A DNA stretch of 10,548 bases, taken from NCBI GenBank assembly GCA_029557025.1, contig JAKPRU010000616.1, positions 1-10,548 of the forward strand, read 5' to 3'. The stretch comes from Candidatus Omnitrophota bacterium (lineage in GTDB: Bacteria; Hinthialibacterota; Hinthialibacteria; Hinthialibacterales; JAKPRU01). Below, piece after piece: positions 1 through 7,038 of this stretch; the stretch's first letter is position 1; each line of letters opens with the position of its first letter. The translations under genes and the position numbers were made by a program. The notes under the pieces were generated by a model. The model was not told where the DNA came from. It ran no database searches and was given only the letters and a program-made list of their open reading frames with translations.

Positions 1-483
1 GTGCGGGGGAGTGCACTTCGCGTCGAGGTATTCCGCAGGGGCGAGCATGGCGTGACGGTAAGAAACTCCGGGATGGAATGAAATGCCGTCTTTCCCCAGG
101 GCATCGTCCACAGCTCGGATGAGTTCAGCGGCCTCCGGCGAAGTGATGTGCCCTGCCGTGAAATCCGCCATGATTCCGTCCCGAATGGTGACCAGGTTAC
201 AACGGTATGCTACCCCGTCCCCGATTTCCAGTCCCAAGCTGGCCGCCTCCAGGGGAGCGCGGCCCGTGTAATAGCGTGCCGGTGACAGCCCGAAGATCGA
301 CAGTGCCGCCACGTCGCTGCCCGGATCCATCCCTTCCGGAACGGTCTCCGCCCAGCCCAATTCTGACCGGCAAGCCAACTCATTCATGGTCGGATGGTCT
401 GCCCGCGCCAAAGGCGTCCGACCGCCTTCGAATTCTTCGGGCAGGTCGCTCATTCCGTCCGGAACGACAATCACATACTTCAC
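1..483 (-). CDS. apgM: Cofactor-independent phosphoglycerate mutase, archaeal type (5' part, runs off window)
   Basis: The frame is open from a GTG at 481-483 to base 1, giving 161 residues that begin MKYVIVVPDGMSDLPEEF. Family knowledge: 2,3-BPG-independent phosphoglycerate mutases of the ApgM group are alkaline-phosphatase-fold metalloenzymes that interconvert 3- and 2-phosphoglycerate in the cytoplasm (glycolysis and gluconeogenesis). Visible signature pieces are the N-terminal PDG metal-ligand motif (residues 8-10), GSDVAALSIFG (55-65) with the presumed phospho-acceptor Ser56, YYTGRAPLEAASLG (71-84) and YRCNLVT (93-99). The family is about 400 residues, so roughly 60% is missing past the window edge. 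Some bacterial members are annotated 'proposed homoserine kinase', so the substrate is less sure than the family. The gene lies 125 bp downstream of sppA on the same strand; a GGGG run lies about 8 bases before the GTG. No frame damage is seen. Confidence 0.9.
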   Translation of the reverse strand, partial: MKYVIVVPDGMSDLPEEFEGGRTPLARADHPTMNELACRSELGWAETVPEGMDPGSDVAALSIFGLSPARYYTGRAPLEAASLGLEIGDGVAYRCNLVTIRDGIMADFTAGHITSPEAAELIRAVDDALGKDGISFHPGVSYRHAMLAPAEYLDAKCTPPH

Positions 484-608
484 GGGAATACCCCAATGCT
501 AAGATAGGCATACAAAACTATTATTGTACCGATGATCCCAGTCGGATCGAAGGCAGGGGTTTATCGTTGAGAGAAATAAAAAGAACCGAGTAATTCACCT
601 TTTCCGCC
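484..608. other. Intergenic spacer between sppA and apgM
   Basis: The 125 bp between two minus-strand genes are locally AT-richer than the coding DNA. On the minus strand I see neither a convincing -35/-10 pair nor a hairpin followed by a T-run. A small GATCC-N5-GGATC inverted repeat is too short to call. Both read-through from sppA and a separate apgM promoter remain possible. Confidence 0.4.
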
Positions 609-1814
609 TCAATACGGAAACCGATACTCAAACGGGGAATGCACGCGGGATTTCGTTACCTTCGCTAGTCCCTCTGTCAGCAGGTCGATCAATCCCTGGC
701 GTCCCCGTTTCTTCTCGATCACATTGGGTTCGCCCTGGATTCCGGCGAGTTTCGCTGCGAGCTTGATTGCATCATCCAGTGTTCCCAGGTGGTCGACCAG
801 CCCGATTTCTTTTGCCTGGCGACCCGTATAGATTTTCCCATCTGCTACTTGCCGGGCAAATTCCTTCAATAGTCTTTTTTCTACTTCCAAGGGGGGGCGA
901 CTGATTTCGGTTGCCTCATTGACCAGAGCCGCCGTTGCCTCCGAAAGCGTGACTGTCGCCGCCACCGGTTCTCCCGCCGGTCTCGGACCGACAAATGCAT
1001 GTTCCGCTGGAGTCGACTTGCGGTACTCCTCAATCAGGCTCAAAATCTCCTCTGAGTACGGATATTTTAAATCCCCTGTTTCATTGATCTTAGATCGTCT
1101 CATCTCGACCGGATCGGAACGCAGCAATTTCAGGAATGAATTCCGCCTTCCTTTCTCGATGACCTCCACAAACTGATCGTACATGTCGTCCACAGTCTCT
1201 TGGAGCATCTGACGTTCTTCGGGAGTCAGCACTCGATCAAAATCCCCAATGTCCTTAAACCGTCCCGCTTTGATTGTTTCCGCGCCGATTCCGATTTTCT
1301 GCAACAAATCCTGCGCTTGCCATAACTTCATATACACTCCCACACTGCCGGTGAGTGTCCCCTCCGAACTGACAATGGAGTCGGCGCCGCAGGCCGCGTA
1401 ATAACCTCCGGATGCGGCAATGGACCCGAAAGACGCCACCACGGTCTTGTGATGCTTCTCTCGCAATTCAAGGATCGCGCGGTACAGGTCCTGGGATGGC
1501 GCAATCGCTCCCCCCGGACTGTCGATTCGTACAACCACCGCAGAAATAGAAGAGTTCTTTCCGTATTCCTCAATCTGTTCCAACCAGTCTTCCACGTCAT
1601 ACAACGCGCCCTCAATTCGAACCAATGCGATATTCCCGCGACCAAGAAGGGTCGAAACCCTCCCGTTGTGCATGGAAATCAGTATCCCCAGGACCACGGT
1701 TGCCATGGCCACCAGAACAACCAGTGTCAGGAACAAACCCAGGAGAATGTTTCGGGATTTCATGGCTTTTTCTGTCGATTCTATGTTTGCCTCGTGTGCT
1801 GTTTCGCACTTCAC
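609..1814 (-). CDS. sppA: Signal peptide peptidase SppA, 36K type, with an insertion
   Basis: SppA is a membrane-bound serine protease (family S49) that degrades cleaved signal peptides and other membrane-embedded fragments using a Ser-Lys dyad. This 401-residue protein has one N-terminal membrane anchor (about residues 22-47), then IDSPGG (97-102), the nucleophile motif SIAASGGYY (131-139) with predicted catalytic Ser135, and KAGRFKDIG (182-190) with predicted Lys187. The Ser-Lys spacing of 52 equals that of Bacillus subtilis SppA (Ser147/Lys199). The family motif DGKIYTGRQAKEIGLVD closes the fold at 325-341. Between GRR (222-224) and this motif lie about 100 residues where ordinary short SppA proteins have about 12-15, so an extra segment sits at about 225-312. 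The start is uncertain: the GTG at 1814 has no Shine-Dalgarno site, while ATG codon 18 (base 1763) gives the more usual MKSRNILLG start just before the anchor. Confidence 0.93.
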   Translation of the reverse strand: MKCETAHEANIESTEKAMKSRNILLGLFLTLVVLVAMATVVLGILISMHNGRVSTLLGRGNIALVRIEGALYDVEDWLEQIEEYGKNSSISAVVVRIDSPGGAIAPSQDLYRAILELREKHHKTVVASFGSIAASGGYYAACGADSIVSSEGTLTGSVGVYMKLWQAQDLLQKIGIGAETIKAGRFKDIGDFDRVLTPEERQMLQETVDDMYDQFVEVIEKGRRNSFLKLLRSDPVEMRRSKINETGDLKYPYSEEILSLIEEYRKSTPAEHAFVGPRPAGEPVAATVTLSEATAALVNEATEISRPPLEVEKRLLKEFARQVADGKIYTGRQAKEIGLVDHLGTLDDAIKLAAKLAGIQGEPNVIEKKRGRQGLIDLLTEGLAKVTKSRVHSPFEYRFPY

Positions 1815-1841
1815 AGGCTAACCGACGATCCGCCGGTGCGC

Positions 1842-1850
1842 AAGATACCA
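1842..1850 (-). promoter_or_regulatory. Possible extended -10 promoter for sppA
   Basis: On the minus strand the spacer reads TGGTATCTT, an extended -10 pattern (TGn followed by TATCTT), ending 28 bases before the GTG start. No good -35 hexamer is found 16-18 bases upstream, so this rests on the -10 element alone. Confidence 0.3.
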
Positions 1851-1892
1851 CGGTTTCTCCCTACAGCACTGAACTTGCGTTGTGAGGAACAG

Positions 1893-1914
1893 TATGATTC
1901 TCATCCGAAGAGGA
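1893..1914 (+). promoter_or_regulatory. Possible -10 and ribosome-binding site of the wecA-like gene
   Basis: TATGAT at 1893-1898 resembles a -10 hexamer; the best -35 match, CTGAAC at 1869-1874 with an 18-base spacer, is weak (3 of 6). GAAGAGGA at 1907-1914 is a plausible Shine-Dalgarno site 10 bases before the ATG at 1925 and supports that start. The promoter part is tentative. Confidence 0.35.
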
Positions 1915-1924
1915 TCTTGTTGCC

Positions 1925-3046
1925 ATGATACACTGGCTTCCACGGACCTATTGGGAGATCGCGGTTCTCTCTTTCCTGGTGGCGCTTGTGACCACGCCGG
2001 TGTGGATTGTTTTGGCAAAGGTTTTGGGGGCCGTGGACCGGCCGATCGGTCGGAAAGTGCACGAGCGACCGATCCCCTATCTGGGCGGATTGGCTTTTCA
2101 TGCCTCCTATGCCGCTGTTTTCGTTTATGTGATTCATCGGTGTCCCTTCCTGCTTGAAAGCTCGGCCTGGCTGGAGAAGTGGGTTGTGCTGTTTGTGGGA
2201 GGCACGATGATATTGCTGGTGGGGATTTATGATGATCTGTGTGGCATGGCTCCCAAATGGAAACTGCTGGCTCAAGTCCTTGTGGCCTTTTTCCTGGTTG
2301 CCTTCGGCTTTCGTTTTGAACTTGTCACGAATCCCTTCGGTGGCGGGCAGGTTTCTCTGGGAGCCGCCGGTTGGATTCTTTCGATTTTCTGGATCGTCGG
2401 AATTGCCAATGCGATCAATCTGGTGGATGGCCTGGACGGCCTTGCCGCCGGGGTGGTCTTTTTCGCCGCCTGCGCCAACCTGGCTATCGCCCTTTCCCCC
2501 TGGCAGGGATTTGTGAGCCTGATCTCGTTGATTTTAGTCGGAACAACCCTGGGGTTCCTTCCCTATAATTTCCATCCCGCAAAAATATTCATGGGGGATG
2601 CGGGAGCGCTCTATCTCGGTTTTTTGCTCGGCGCCGGCGCGATCGAGAACAGTGTAAAAAGTACGACAGTGGTGTCCCTTCTCTTTCCGCTTGTGGCTCT
2701 ATTACTTCCTATTCTGGACACCGGCCTGGCCGTGATCCGTCGCAGCCGCCGAGGACAGCATCTCTTTGCGCCCGACCGCGAGCATATCCACCATCGTCTT
2801 CTTCAACTCGGCTTGTCCCATCGCCACGCCGTGCTGCTGCTGCATGGTTTGTGTTTTCTGCTGGCGGTATCGGCCTATCTGGGGTCGCGGTTGCCCAACC
2901 ACCTCACCATCCTTTTTCTGATTGTCCTGGGTGGAACGGTGATGTGGGGATTCTGGGTGTTTTCCTATCTGGATCGTAAAATTACACAACTCTCATCATC
3001 TCCGGGTTCCGACGGATTATCGGCTGCGGAACACAAAAAGCCATGA
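1925..3046 (+). CDS. wecA: Undecaprenyl-phosphate sugar-1-phosphate transferase, WecA/TagO/MraY family
   Basis: A polytopic inner-membrane enzyme of the polyprenyl-phosphate N-acetylhexosamine-1-phosphate transferase superfamily. It transfers a sugar 1-phosphate from a UDP-sugar to undecaprenyl phosphate, the first membrane step of O-antigen, enterobacterial common antigen, teichoic acid or exopolysaccharide synthesis. The 373 residues show about ten or eleven hydrophobic segments and all family motifs: GIYDDL (100-105) with the Asp pair 103-104, NAINLVDGLDGLA (162-174), NFHPAKIFMGDAGALYLGF (215-233) and the cytoplasmic loop DREHIHHRLLQLGLSHR (284-300). The HIHH loop and the length place it with WecA/TagO/RgpG rather than MraY, whose substrate is UDP-MurNAc-pentapeptide. 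The exact sugar (GlcNAc is usual) cannot be read from sequence. The gene is intact, divergent from sppA, and overlaps the next gene by ATGA. Confidence 0.93.
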   Translation: MIHWLPRTYWEIAVLSFLVALVTTPVWIVLAKVLGAVDRPIGRKVHERPIPYLGGLAFHASYAAVFVYVIHRCPFLLESSAWLEKWVVLFVGGTMILLVGIYDDLCGMAPKWKLLAQVLVAFFLVAFGFRFELVTNPFGGGQVSLGAAGWILSIFWIVGIANAINLVDGLDGLAAGVVFFAACANLAIALSPWQGFVSLISLILVGTTLGFLPYNFHPAKIFMGDAGALYLGFLLGAGAIENSVKSTTVVSLLFPLVALLLPILDTGLAVIRRSRRGQHLFAPDREHIHHRLLQLGLSHRHAVLLLHGLCFLLAVSAYLGSRLPNHLTILFLIVLGGTVMWGFWVFSYLDRKITQLSSSPGSDGLSAAEHKKP

Positions 3047-3897
3047 GGGCGGTATCGCATCGGTCAGGCATCGAAAAAGACCTTTATCAGGACCTCCTGT
3101 GGGAGGAAGATTGTCCCGTGCGACCGGAGGACACATCCAAGCGGGAAGCGCCTCCAAAAGCAAACATCCAATCCAACAACGCGCCTTCCGCCGAGTTGAT
3201 CGAAGAAGCCGGAAAAAAACTCCTCCGTGTCGCGCGAAAAGTGTGTGCGGGGTACCCTCCCTCGAAACGCGGCCCCTACCGGGTTTCATTTTATGGATAC
3301 AACTCTCTCAAGAGCACAATCCGCGAACAGCGAGCCGGTGTCTCGATACGAATCTCGCATCTGCTCCTCGATGCGCCGGAAGAAGTTCTTGGCGGCGTTT
3401 TACATACTCTCCTTTCCAGGTTCCATGGCTCTCCCATACCGCGCGATCTTTGCAGGGCCTACGACGAGTTTTGCCGAAATCCGGAGGTCGAGGAACGAAT
3501 GCGTCGTCTTCGGCGCATGGCCGGGAAGAAGATTATTGTCGGCACACGCGGCAAGTCCCGCGATCTGAATGAAGTCTTTGATCGGGTGAATCGCACCTAT
3601 TTCCAAGGCCGTATCCGGAAACCCATGCTCACCTGGAGTCCGGGCGACAGTCGTCGCACCATGGGATATTACGATGAAGAATTCAATATCGTTGTAATCA
3701 GTTCGCGACTCGACAGCAAACGGGTCCCGGTCTTTGTCCTAGACTACATCATGTATCACGAACTCCTGCACATCGCCTGTCCCGCAGACAAAAGCGGTAA
3801 ACGCCGGCAAATCCATACCAATGAATTCAAACGCCGTGAACGGGATTTCCCTGAATATGAACGCGCCGTGCGATGGATCAGAAAATACTGGAGTTAG
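3043..3897 (+). CDS. SprT-like zinc metalloprotease with a duplicated, half-degenerate core
   Basis: A 284-residue cytoplasmic protein with no signal or membrane segment. The C-terminal half resembles SprT/YgjP-type (M48-like) proteins: LNEVFDRVNRTYFQGRI (175-191), a strand region around 205-224, then YHELLH (238-243), an HExxH zinc motif, with His258 in QIHTNEF as the likely third ligand. Residues about 79-160 look like a second copy of the same core in which the motif reads LHTLLS (120-125) and the third-ligand position is Ala139, so that half should be catalytically dead. Residues 1-55 are low in complexity and charged. The ATG overlaps the stop of the upstream transferase (ATGA) and lacks a strong Shine-Dalgarno site, suggesting translational coupling. 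Family members include DNA-protein crosslink proteases, but no DNA role can be shown here. The substrate is unknown. Confidence 0.75.
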   Translation: MRAVSHRSGIEKDLYQDLLWEEDCPVRPEDTSKREAPPKANIQSNNAPSAELIEEAGKKLLRVARKVCAGYPPSKRGPYRVSFYGYNSLKSTIREQRAGVSIRISHLLLDAPEEVLGGVLHTLLSRFHGSPIPRDLCRAYDEFCRNPEVEERMRRLRRMAGKKIIVGTRGKSRDLNEVFDRVNRTYFQGRIRKPMLTWSPGDSRRTMGYYDEEFNIVVISSRLDSKRVPVFVLDYIMYHELLHIACPADKSGKRRQIHTNEFKRRERDFPEYERAVRWIRKYWS

Positions 3898-3948
3898 GCT
3901 CTTTGGTTTCACAGAAAATCGCGCTATCCTATATCCTATAGTCCTCTG

Positions 3949-3986
3949 TTCCCCCCTTCCCTTCGGGCGAGGGTTGGGGCGAGGGA
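3949..3986. repeat. GC-rich hairpin repeat with TTCG loop
   Basis: CCCTTCCC and GGCGAGGG flank a TTCG loop at about 3955-3974 (one C-C mismatch, one T-G pair); the right arm continues into TTGGGGCGAGGG. The composition resembles the CCC/GGG hairpin repeats dispersed between genes in many bacterial genomes. There is no T-run after it, so it does not look like a standard intrinsic terminator, although it follows the SprT-like gene. Confidence 0.45.
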
Positions 3987-4070
3987 AGAATAGGCAGATG
4001 AAATCACCATTCCTGGCTTGAGACGGTTGAGGGATCAATCACAAATCCGGATATCCGGGGGTACCTTATC

Positions 4071-6080
4071 ATGCCGGGCAATCGTCCGAACCGTCCGCTT
4101 TGGTGCGTTGCGCTCTTCCTCTTCAGCATCCATTCGGGTATGGCAGCCGTCCGAGTCCTGACTCCGACCGATTATCTTTCCGTTTACTCTCCCATTGTGT
4201 TTGATGCGTGGCAATCACGGGAGCAATACGCGAGCATCCGTTGGGAATTTGATGACACAACCGTTCTGTATGGCCCGATGGCGGAGCATCGCTACACCTT
4301 GCCGGGGCATCACCTGGTTCTTGTCGAAACCACCGCCCCGAACGGCAAGAAATTCGCGGAGGTGCTTGAGCTCAATATCGGTGGGATTCCAGCCGGTGTG
4401 GACCTCCGGGTTGTGGGAGCCGAGATATTCGATCCTCCTCCAACGGGCGACGCCAATGGAATGATCTCCCCCGGCGAGTGGGCTTCCGTAAGGCTGTACG
4501 TTGCCAACTTCGGCACGCAGACCGCAAACCGCGTCACGGGACAACTGATTCTTCCTCCGGAAATGCTCTCCCAACTCCCATCCGATATGCACAATCAAAC
4601 TATTCATGTGGGCGATATCGGGCCGATGCAAACGGTTCTATCAAACGAGGGCCTGGCTTTTGCGCCTCCCCAGGATATCAAGGCTCCCAATGGAATCTGG
4701 TTCTACCTGCTTCTGGAAGACCTCCTCGTCCATCGGTCTCTTCCGGCGTTAAGCATTCCTCTCGATCCGCACGGCATGAAAACCTACGAAGCGCCCTTCG
4801 GTATCGAAGGGACGCTGACCCAGGCTCACCCCAAAGCAGTCTTCTATTTCAATGCGCCTCAAACCAGCCAACTGACTATCGGCGTCTCCGATCGCGGCGG
4901 TCCCCTGGATCCGTATGCAATTCTGGTGGTCCCCGATGGACGTCGGTACTCCGACGACGACAGCGGCTATGGAGATGATGCTCTGATAGTTGTTCCGAAT
5001 GCCCCGGAAGGGAAATATCAGCTCGAAATCGGCGGGGCAGGCGGGACCCTGGGTGCTTATGTTATCGCGGTGGATGTCGGGGATTCCGCAGGCGGAGTGG
5101 GATACCAGAGCATCGCGTTCGGGCAAACCATTACTGGAACACTGGGTTCCAGCAGCGATCTGCGCACGTTTACGTTCTTTGCCCATGAAGGACAACGCAT
5201 CGAGATTCTTTTGACGGATGACGGCGGCACGTATGATCCGTTTCTGGTTTTGCAAATGCCGATCACGAAGGAATCCATTCTCGACGATGACAGCGGCCCC
5301 GGTGATGATGCCCAGATCATTGTCCCCCAAGCGCCCTCCACGGGGATCTACACCATTCTTGTGATGAGTTCATTCCGCAACCCCACGCAGGGCTTTTTCC
5401 GCCTTGTTCTTGCCGAAGCGCAAGCGGAAGAATTTCCGATCTCCCTGGGACAAACCGTCAGCGGTGAGATCTCACGCGCCGGGAATGTGGCTCGGTACTT
5501 TTTCACGAATCCTGACTCGCGGTATTTCCGGTTCACCCTGGACGACTACGACCCGAAACTGGGCGGCGACGGAAAACTGGATCCCTATCTCAAATTGTTT
5601 GATATCAACGGCAACTTTGTGGCATCGGACGACAACAACGGCATCGGCGATGATGCGATCCTGGTGACCCGGATGACTGGGGGTGTTGCCGAAGTCTCCG
5701 GAGGGCCGTTCCAGACAACAGGTCCTTATCGTCTCCACCTGGAGGAAGGCCAAAACATCTTTCCGATTCTTCAACCGGGAATCACGTCCGCCTATGTCTT
5801 CAGCAAAGAAACCGAAACCTTTGAGTTCTTCGCTACTGCCGGAAGCTCCATGTACATCTATGTCACAGATCGCTTGGGGTCGCTCGATCCGGCATTTCGC
5901 GTGTTTTCTCCCGGAGGATATGCCCTGGTTCATGCGGACAATAGCTTTCCCGCGCCGGAAGATGACGCCCATGCCTTTCTGACCGTTACAGAAACAGGAA
6001 CCTACAGGCTGGAAATCTACGGCGCAAAAGGGACATTCGGCCCCGCCTGGATTACATTCAATCTGCTCCAGGAGGACTGA
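4071..6080 (+). CDS. Secreted multidomain protein with PKD-like, CARDB-like and four PPC-type repeats
   Basis: The 669-residue protein starts with a probable signal peptide (LWCVALFLFSIHSGMAA, cleavage near residue 26). Residues about 30-103 look PKD-like (WEFDD at 58-62, HRYTLPGHH at 73-81). Residues 110-162 match the CARDB/NEW3 type (GDANGMISPGEWASVRLYVANFG). Four bacterial pre-peptidase C-terminal (PPC) style beta repeats follow at about 244-335, 349-449, 457-558 and 566-666. Each has a core of the form LDPY-hydrophobic strand-acidic loop-GDDA: 279-304, 388-414, 503-529 and 605-633, with acidic clusters SDDDSGYGDD, DDDSGPGDD and SDDNNGIGDD that may bind calcium; the fourth is degenerate (HADNSFPAPEDD). 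No protease or other catalytic domain is attached, so it is probably an extracellular binding or structural protein. A G-run at 4058-4062 is a weak ribosome-binding site. Confidence 0.85.
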   Translation: MPGNRPNRPLWCVALFLFSIHSGMAAVRVLTPTDYLSVYSPIVFDAWQSREQYASIRWEFDDTTVLYGPMAEHRYTLPGHHLVLVETTAPNGKKFAEVLELNIGGIPAGVDLRVVGAEIFDPPPTGDANGMISPGEWASVRLYVANFGTQTANRVTGQLILPPEMLSQLPSDMHNQTIHVGDIGPMQTVLSNEGLAFAPPQDIKAPNGIWFYLLLEDLLVHRSLPALSIPLDPHGMKTYEAPFGIEGTLTQAHPKAVFYFNAPQTSQLTIGVSDRGGPLDPYAILVVPDGRRYSDDDSGYGDDALIVVPNAPEGKYQLEIGGAGGTLGAYVIAVDVGDSAGGVGYQSIAFGQTITGTLGSSSDLRTFTFFAHEGQRIEILLTDDGGTYDPFLVLQMPITKESILDDDSGPGDDAQIIVPQAPSTGIYTILVMSSFRNPTQGFFRLVLAEAQAEEFPISLGQTVSGEISRAGNVARYFFTNPDSRYFRFTLDDYDPKLGGDGKLDPYLKLFDINGNFVASDDNNGIGDDAILVTRMTGGVAEVSGGPFQTTGPYRLHLEEGQNIFPILQPGITSAYVFSKETETFEFFATAGSSMYIYVTDRLGSLDPAFRVFSPGGYALVHADNSFPAPEDDAHAFLTVTETGTYRLEIYGAKGTFGPAWITFNLLQED

Positions 6081-6807
6081 AACCGGTCGGACGGTCAAGC
6101 AGCGGCGTGATTCTCTCGATATCCTCCGGGGTGCCGATATCTCCCCAGTGCCCGGACAACGGAAATCCGTAGACTTCTTTTCCATCCACCAGCATCTGAT
6201 GGATCGCCTGTGTGAGTTCGTATTCGCCACGGGGGGAGGGAGTCAGTTTTGCGGTGTATTCAAAAATAATCGGGTCAAAAACAAATATCCCCGCGTTGTT
6301 CCAATTCGTTGTGGAGGTTCCTCGGACGGGCTTCTCGATAATTTTCTGCACCCGAAAATCGGCATCGACATACACGGCCGCTCCATGGCAGGGGTCTTCC
6401 ACGTTTGCCAGGGTCAACAGGGCAGAGCAGGGACGCGCTCGATACGCCTCAATCACGCGTGGATAGTTCTCGATGGAGGTAATAATGTCTCCAAATGACA
6501 TGAAAAATACCTCGTTTCCAACAAAATCCTTTGTCAGGTGCAACGCGCTGCCGGTTCCGTCAATTTTCGCCTGCCGCACGTATGTCATTTCCATGCCGAA
6601 CCTCCGACCGTCGCCGAAATGGTCCTCAATCAGGTTGGCAAAATATCCTGTCACAATGATGAACTCACGAATCCCGGTGTCTCGGATGGCGAACAGAATA
6701 TGTTCGAGAATCCTCCGCTTACCGATTTCGATCATGGGTTTGGGACGATCCACAGTGAGATAGCCCATCCGAGTTCCTTTTCCTGCCGCCAAAACGACTG
6801 CTTTCAT
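6058..6807 (-). CDS. Sugar-phosphate nucleotidyltransferase (NTP_transferase family)
   Basis: A 249-residue cytoplasmic enzyme of the RmlA/GlmU-N/GalU fold, which makes an activated NDP-sugar from a sugar 1-phosphate and an NTP. Motifs: the nucleotide loop LAAGKGTRM (6-14), RPKPM (21-25) with the conserved Lys24, FGD (105-107) with the metal-binding Asp, EKP (158-160), NNAGIFVF (170-177) and the C-terminal GHWGDIGTPEDI (219-230) with a likely second metal Asp223. There is no left-handed beta-helix acyltransferase domain, so it is a stand-alone transferase, closest in layout to MurNAc-1-P, mannose-1-P or heptose-1-P type enzymes; the substrate is not decidable. The ATG at 6805-6807 is preceded by GGAGG (13 bases upstream) and AGGA (6 bases). 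Its 3' end overlaps the convergent PPC gene by 23 bp. With the WecA-like gene it points to surface glycan synthesis. Confidence 0.9.
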   Translation of the reverse strand: MKAVVLAAGKGTRMGYLTVDRPKPMIEIGKRRILEHILFAIRDTGIREFIIVTGYFANLIEDHFGDGRRFGMEMTYVRQAKIDGTGSALHLTKDFVGNEVFFMSFGDIITSIENYPRVIEAYRARPCSALLTLANVEDPCHGAAVYVDADFRVQKIIEKPVRGTSTTNWNNAGIFVFDPIIFEYTAKLTPSPRGEYELTQAIHQMLVDGKEVYGFPLSGHWGDIGTPEDIERITPLLDRPTGFSPPGAD

Positions 6808-6908
6808 TCTGGGTCCTGTTCCTCCGGTAACTCGATTTCAATGTTTTCTAAGCGTACCTTGCAGCCGCTTTTCTTCCTACCCACGTTGATGGGCCTTCCT
6901 CTCTGTCG

Positions 6909-6926
6909 CTCCCAAACTTGTGGGAG
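6909..6926. repeat. Short inverted repeat CTCCCA-N6-TGGGAG
   Basis: Perfect 6-bp arms with a six-base loop. It sits just before two imperfect tandem repeat units and may be part of the same dispersed element. Confidence 0.5.
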
Positions 6927-6930
6927 AGAT

Positions 6931-7014
6931 TCCTCCCCCGAAGCTCGTCGGAGGCCAAGTGCGGGTTGACAAATCCCTCCCTCGAAGAGCGGGGGAGGTC
7001 AGGTGGGGGTTGAC
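6931..7014. repeat. Two tandem imperfect copies of a ~40-bp GC-rich palindromic repeat
   Basis: Copy 1 (6931-6970) and copy 2 (6974-7014) share the frame CCTCCC-CGAAG-GGAGG-CA-GTG-GGGTTGAC with scattered changes. Each has a CCTCCC/GGGAGG-like inverted core around CGAAG. This resembles mobile-type intergenic hairpin repeats rather than coding DNA. The pair lies between divergent genes, 90 bp upstream of the lexA promoter. Confidence 0.7.
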
Positions 7015-7038
7015 CGGATCTCGCAAGCCCCCTCAGCG

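Noticed and set aside
207..593. A 128-codon plus-strand frame antisense to apgM
   Set aside because: The minus strand encodes a clear phosphoglycerate mutase here; the plus frame is Pro/Arg/Ser-rich noise.
1868..1888. A second LexA-like site in the sppA/wecA spacer (CACTGAAC)
   Set aside because: Only the left half-site matches; no TCAGT lies at the right distance.
1449..1928. A 159-codon plus-strand frame antisense to sppA
   Set aside because: Composition is that of a reverse shadow, and it crosses the divergent promoter region.
4749..5330. A 193-codon minus-strand frame opposite the PPC repeats
   Set aside because: Shadow of the repetitive coding strand; no ribosome-binding site or motif.
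5472..6230. A 252-codon minus-strand frame across the end of the PPC gene and the nucleotidyltransferase
   Set aside because: It is the antisense or frame shadow of two well-supported genes and has no family motif.
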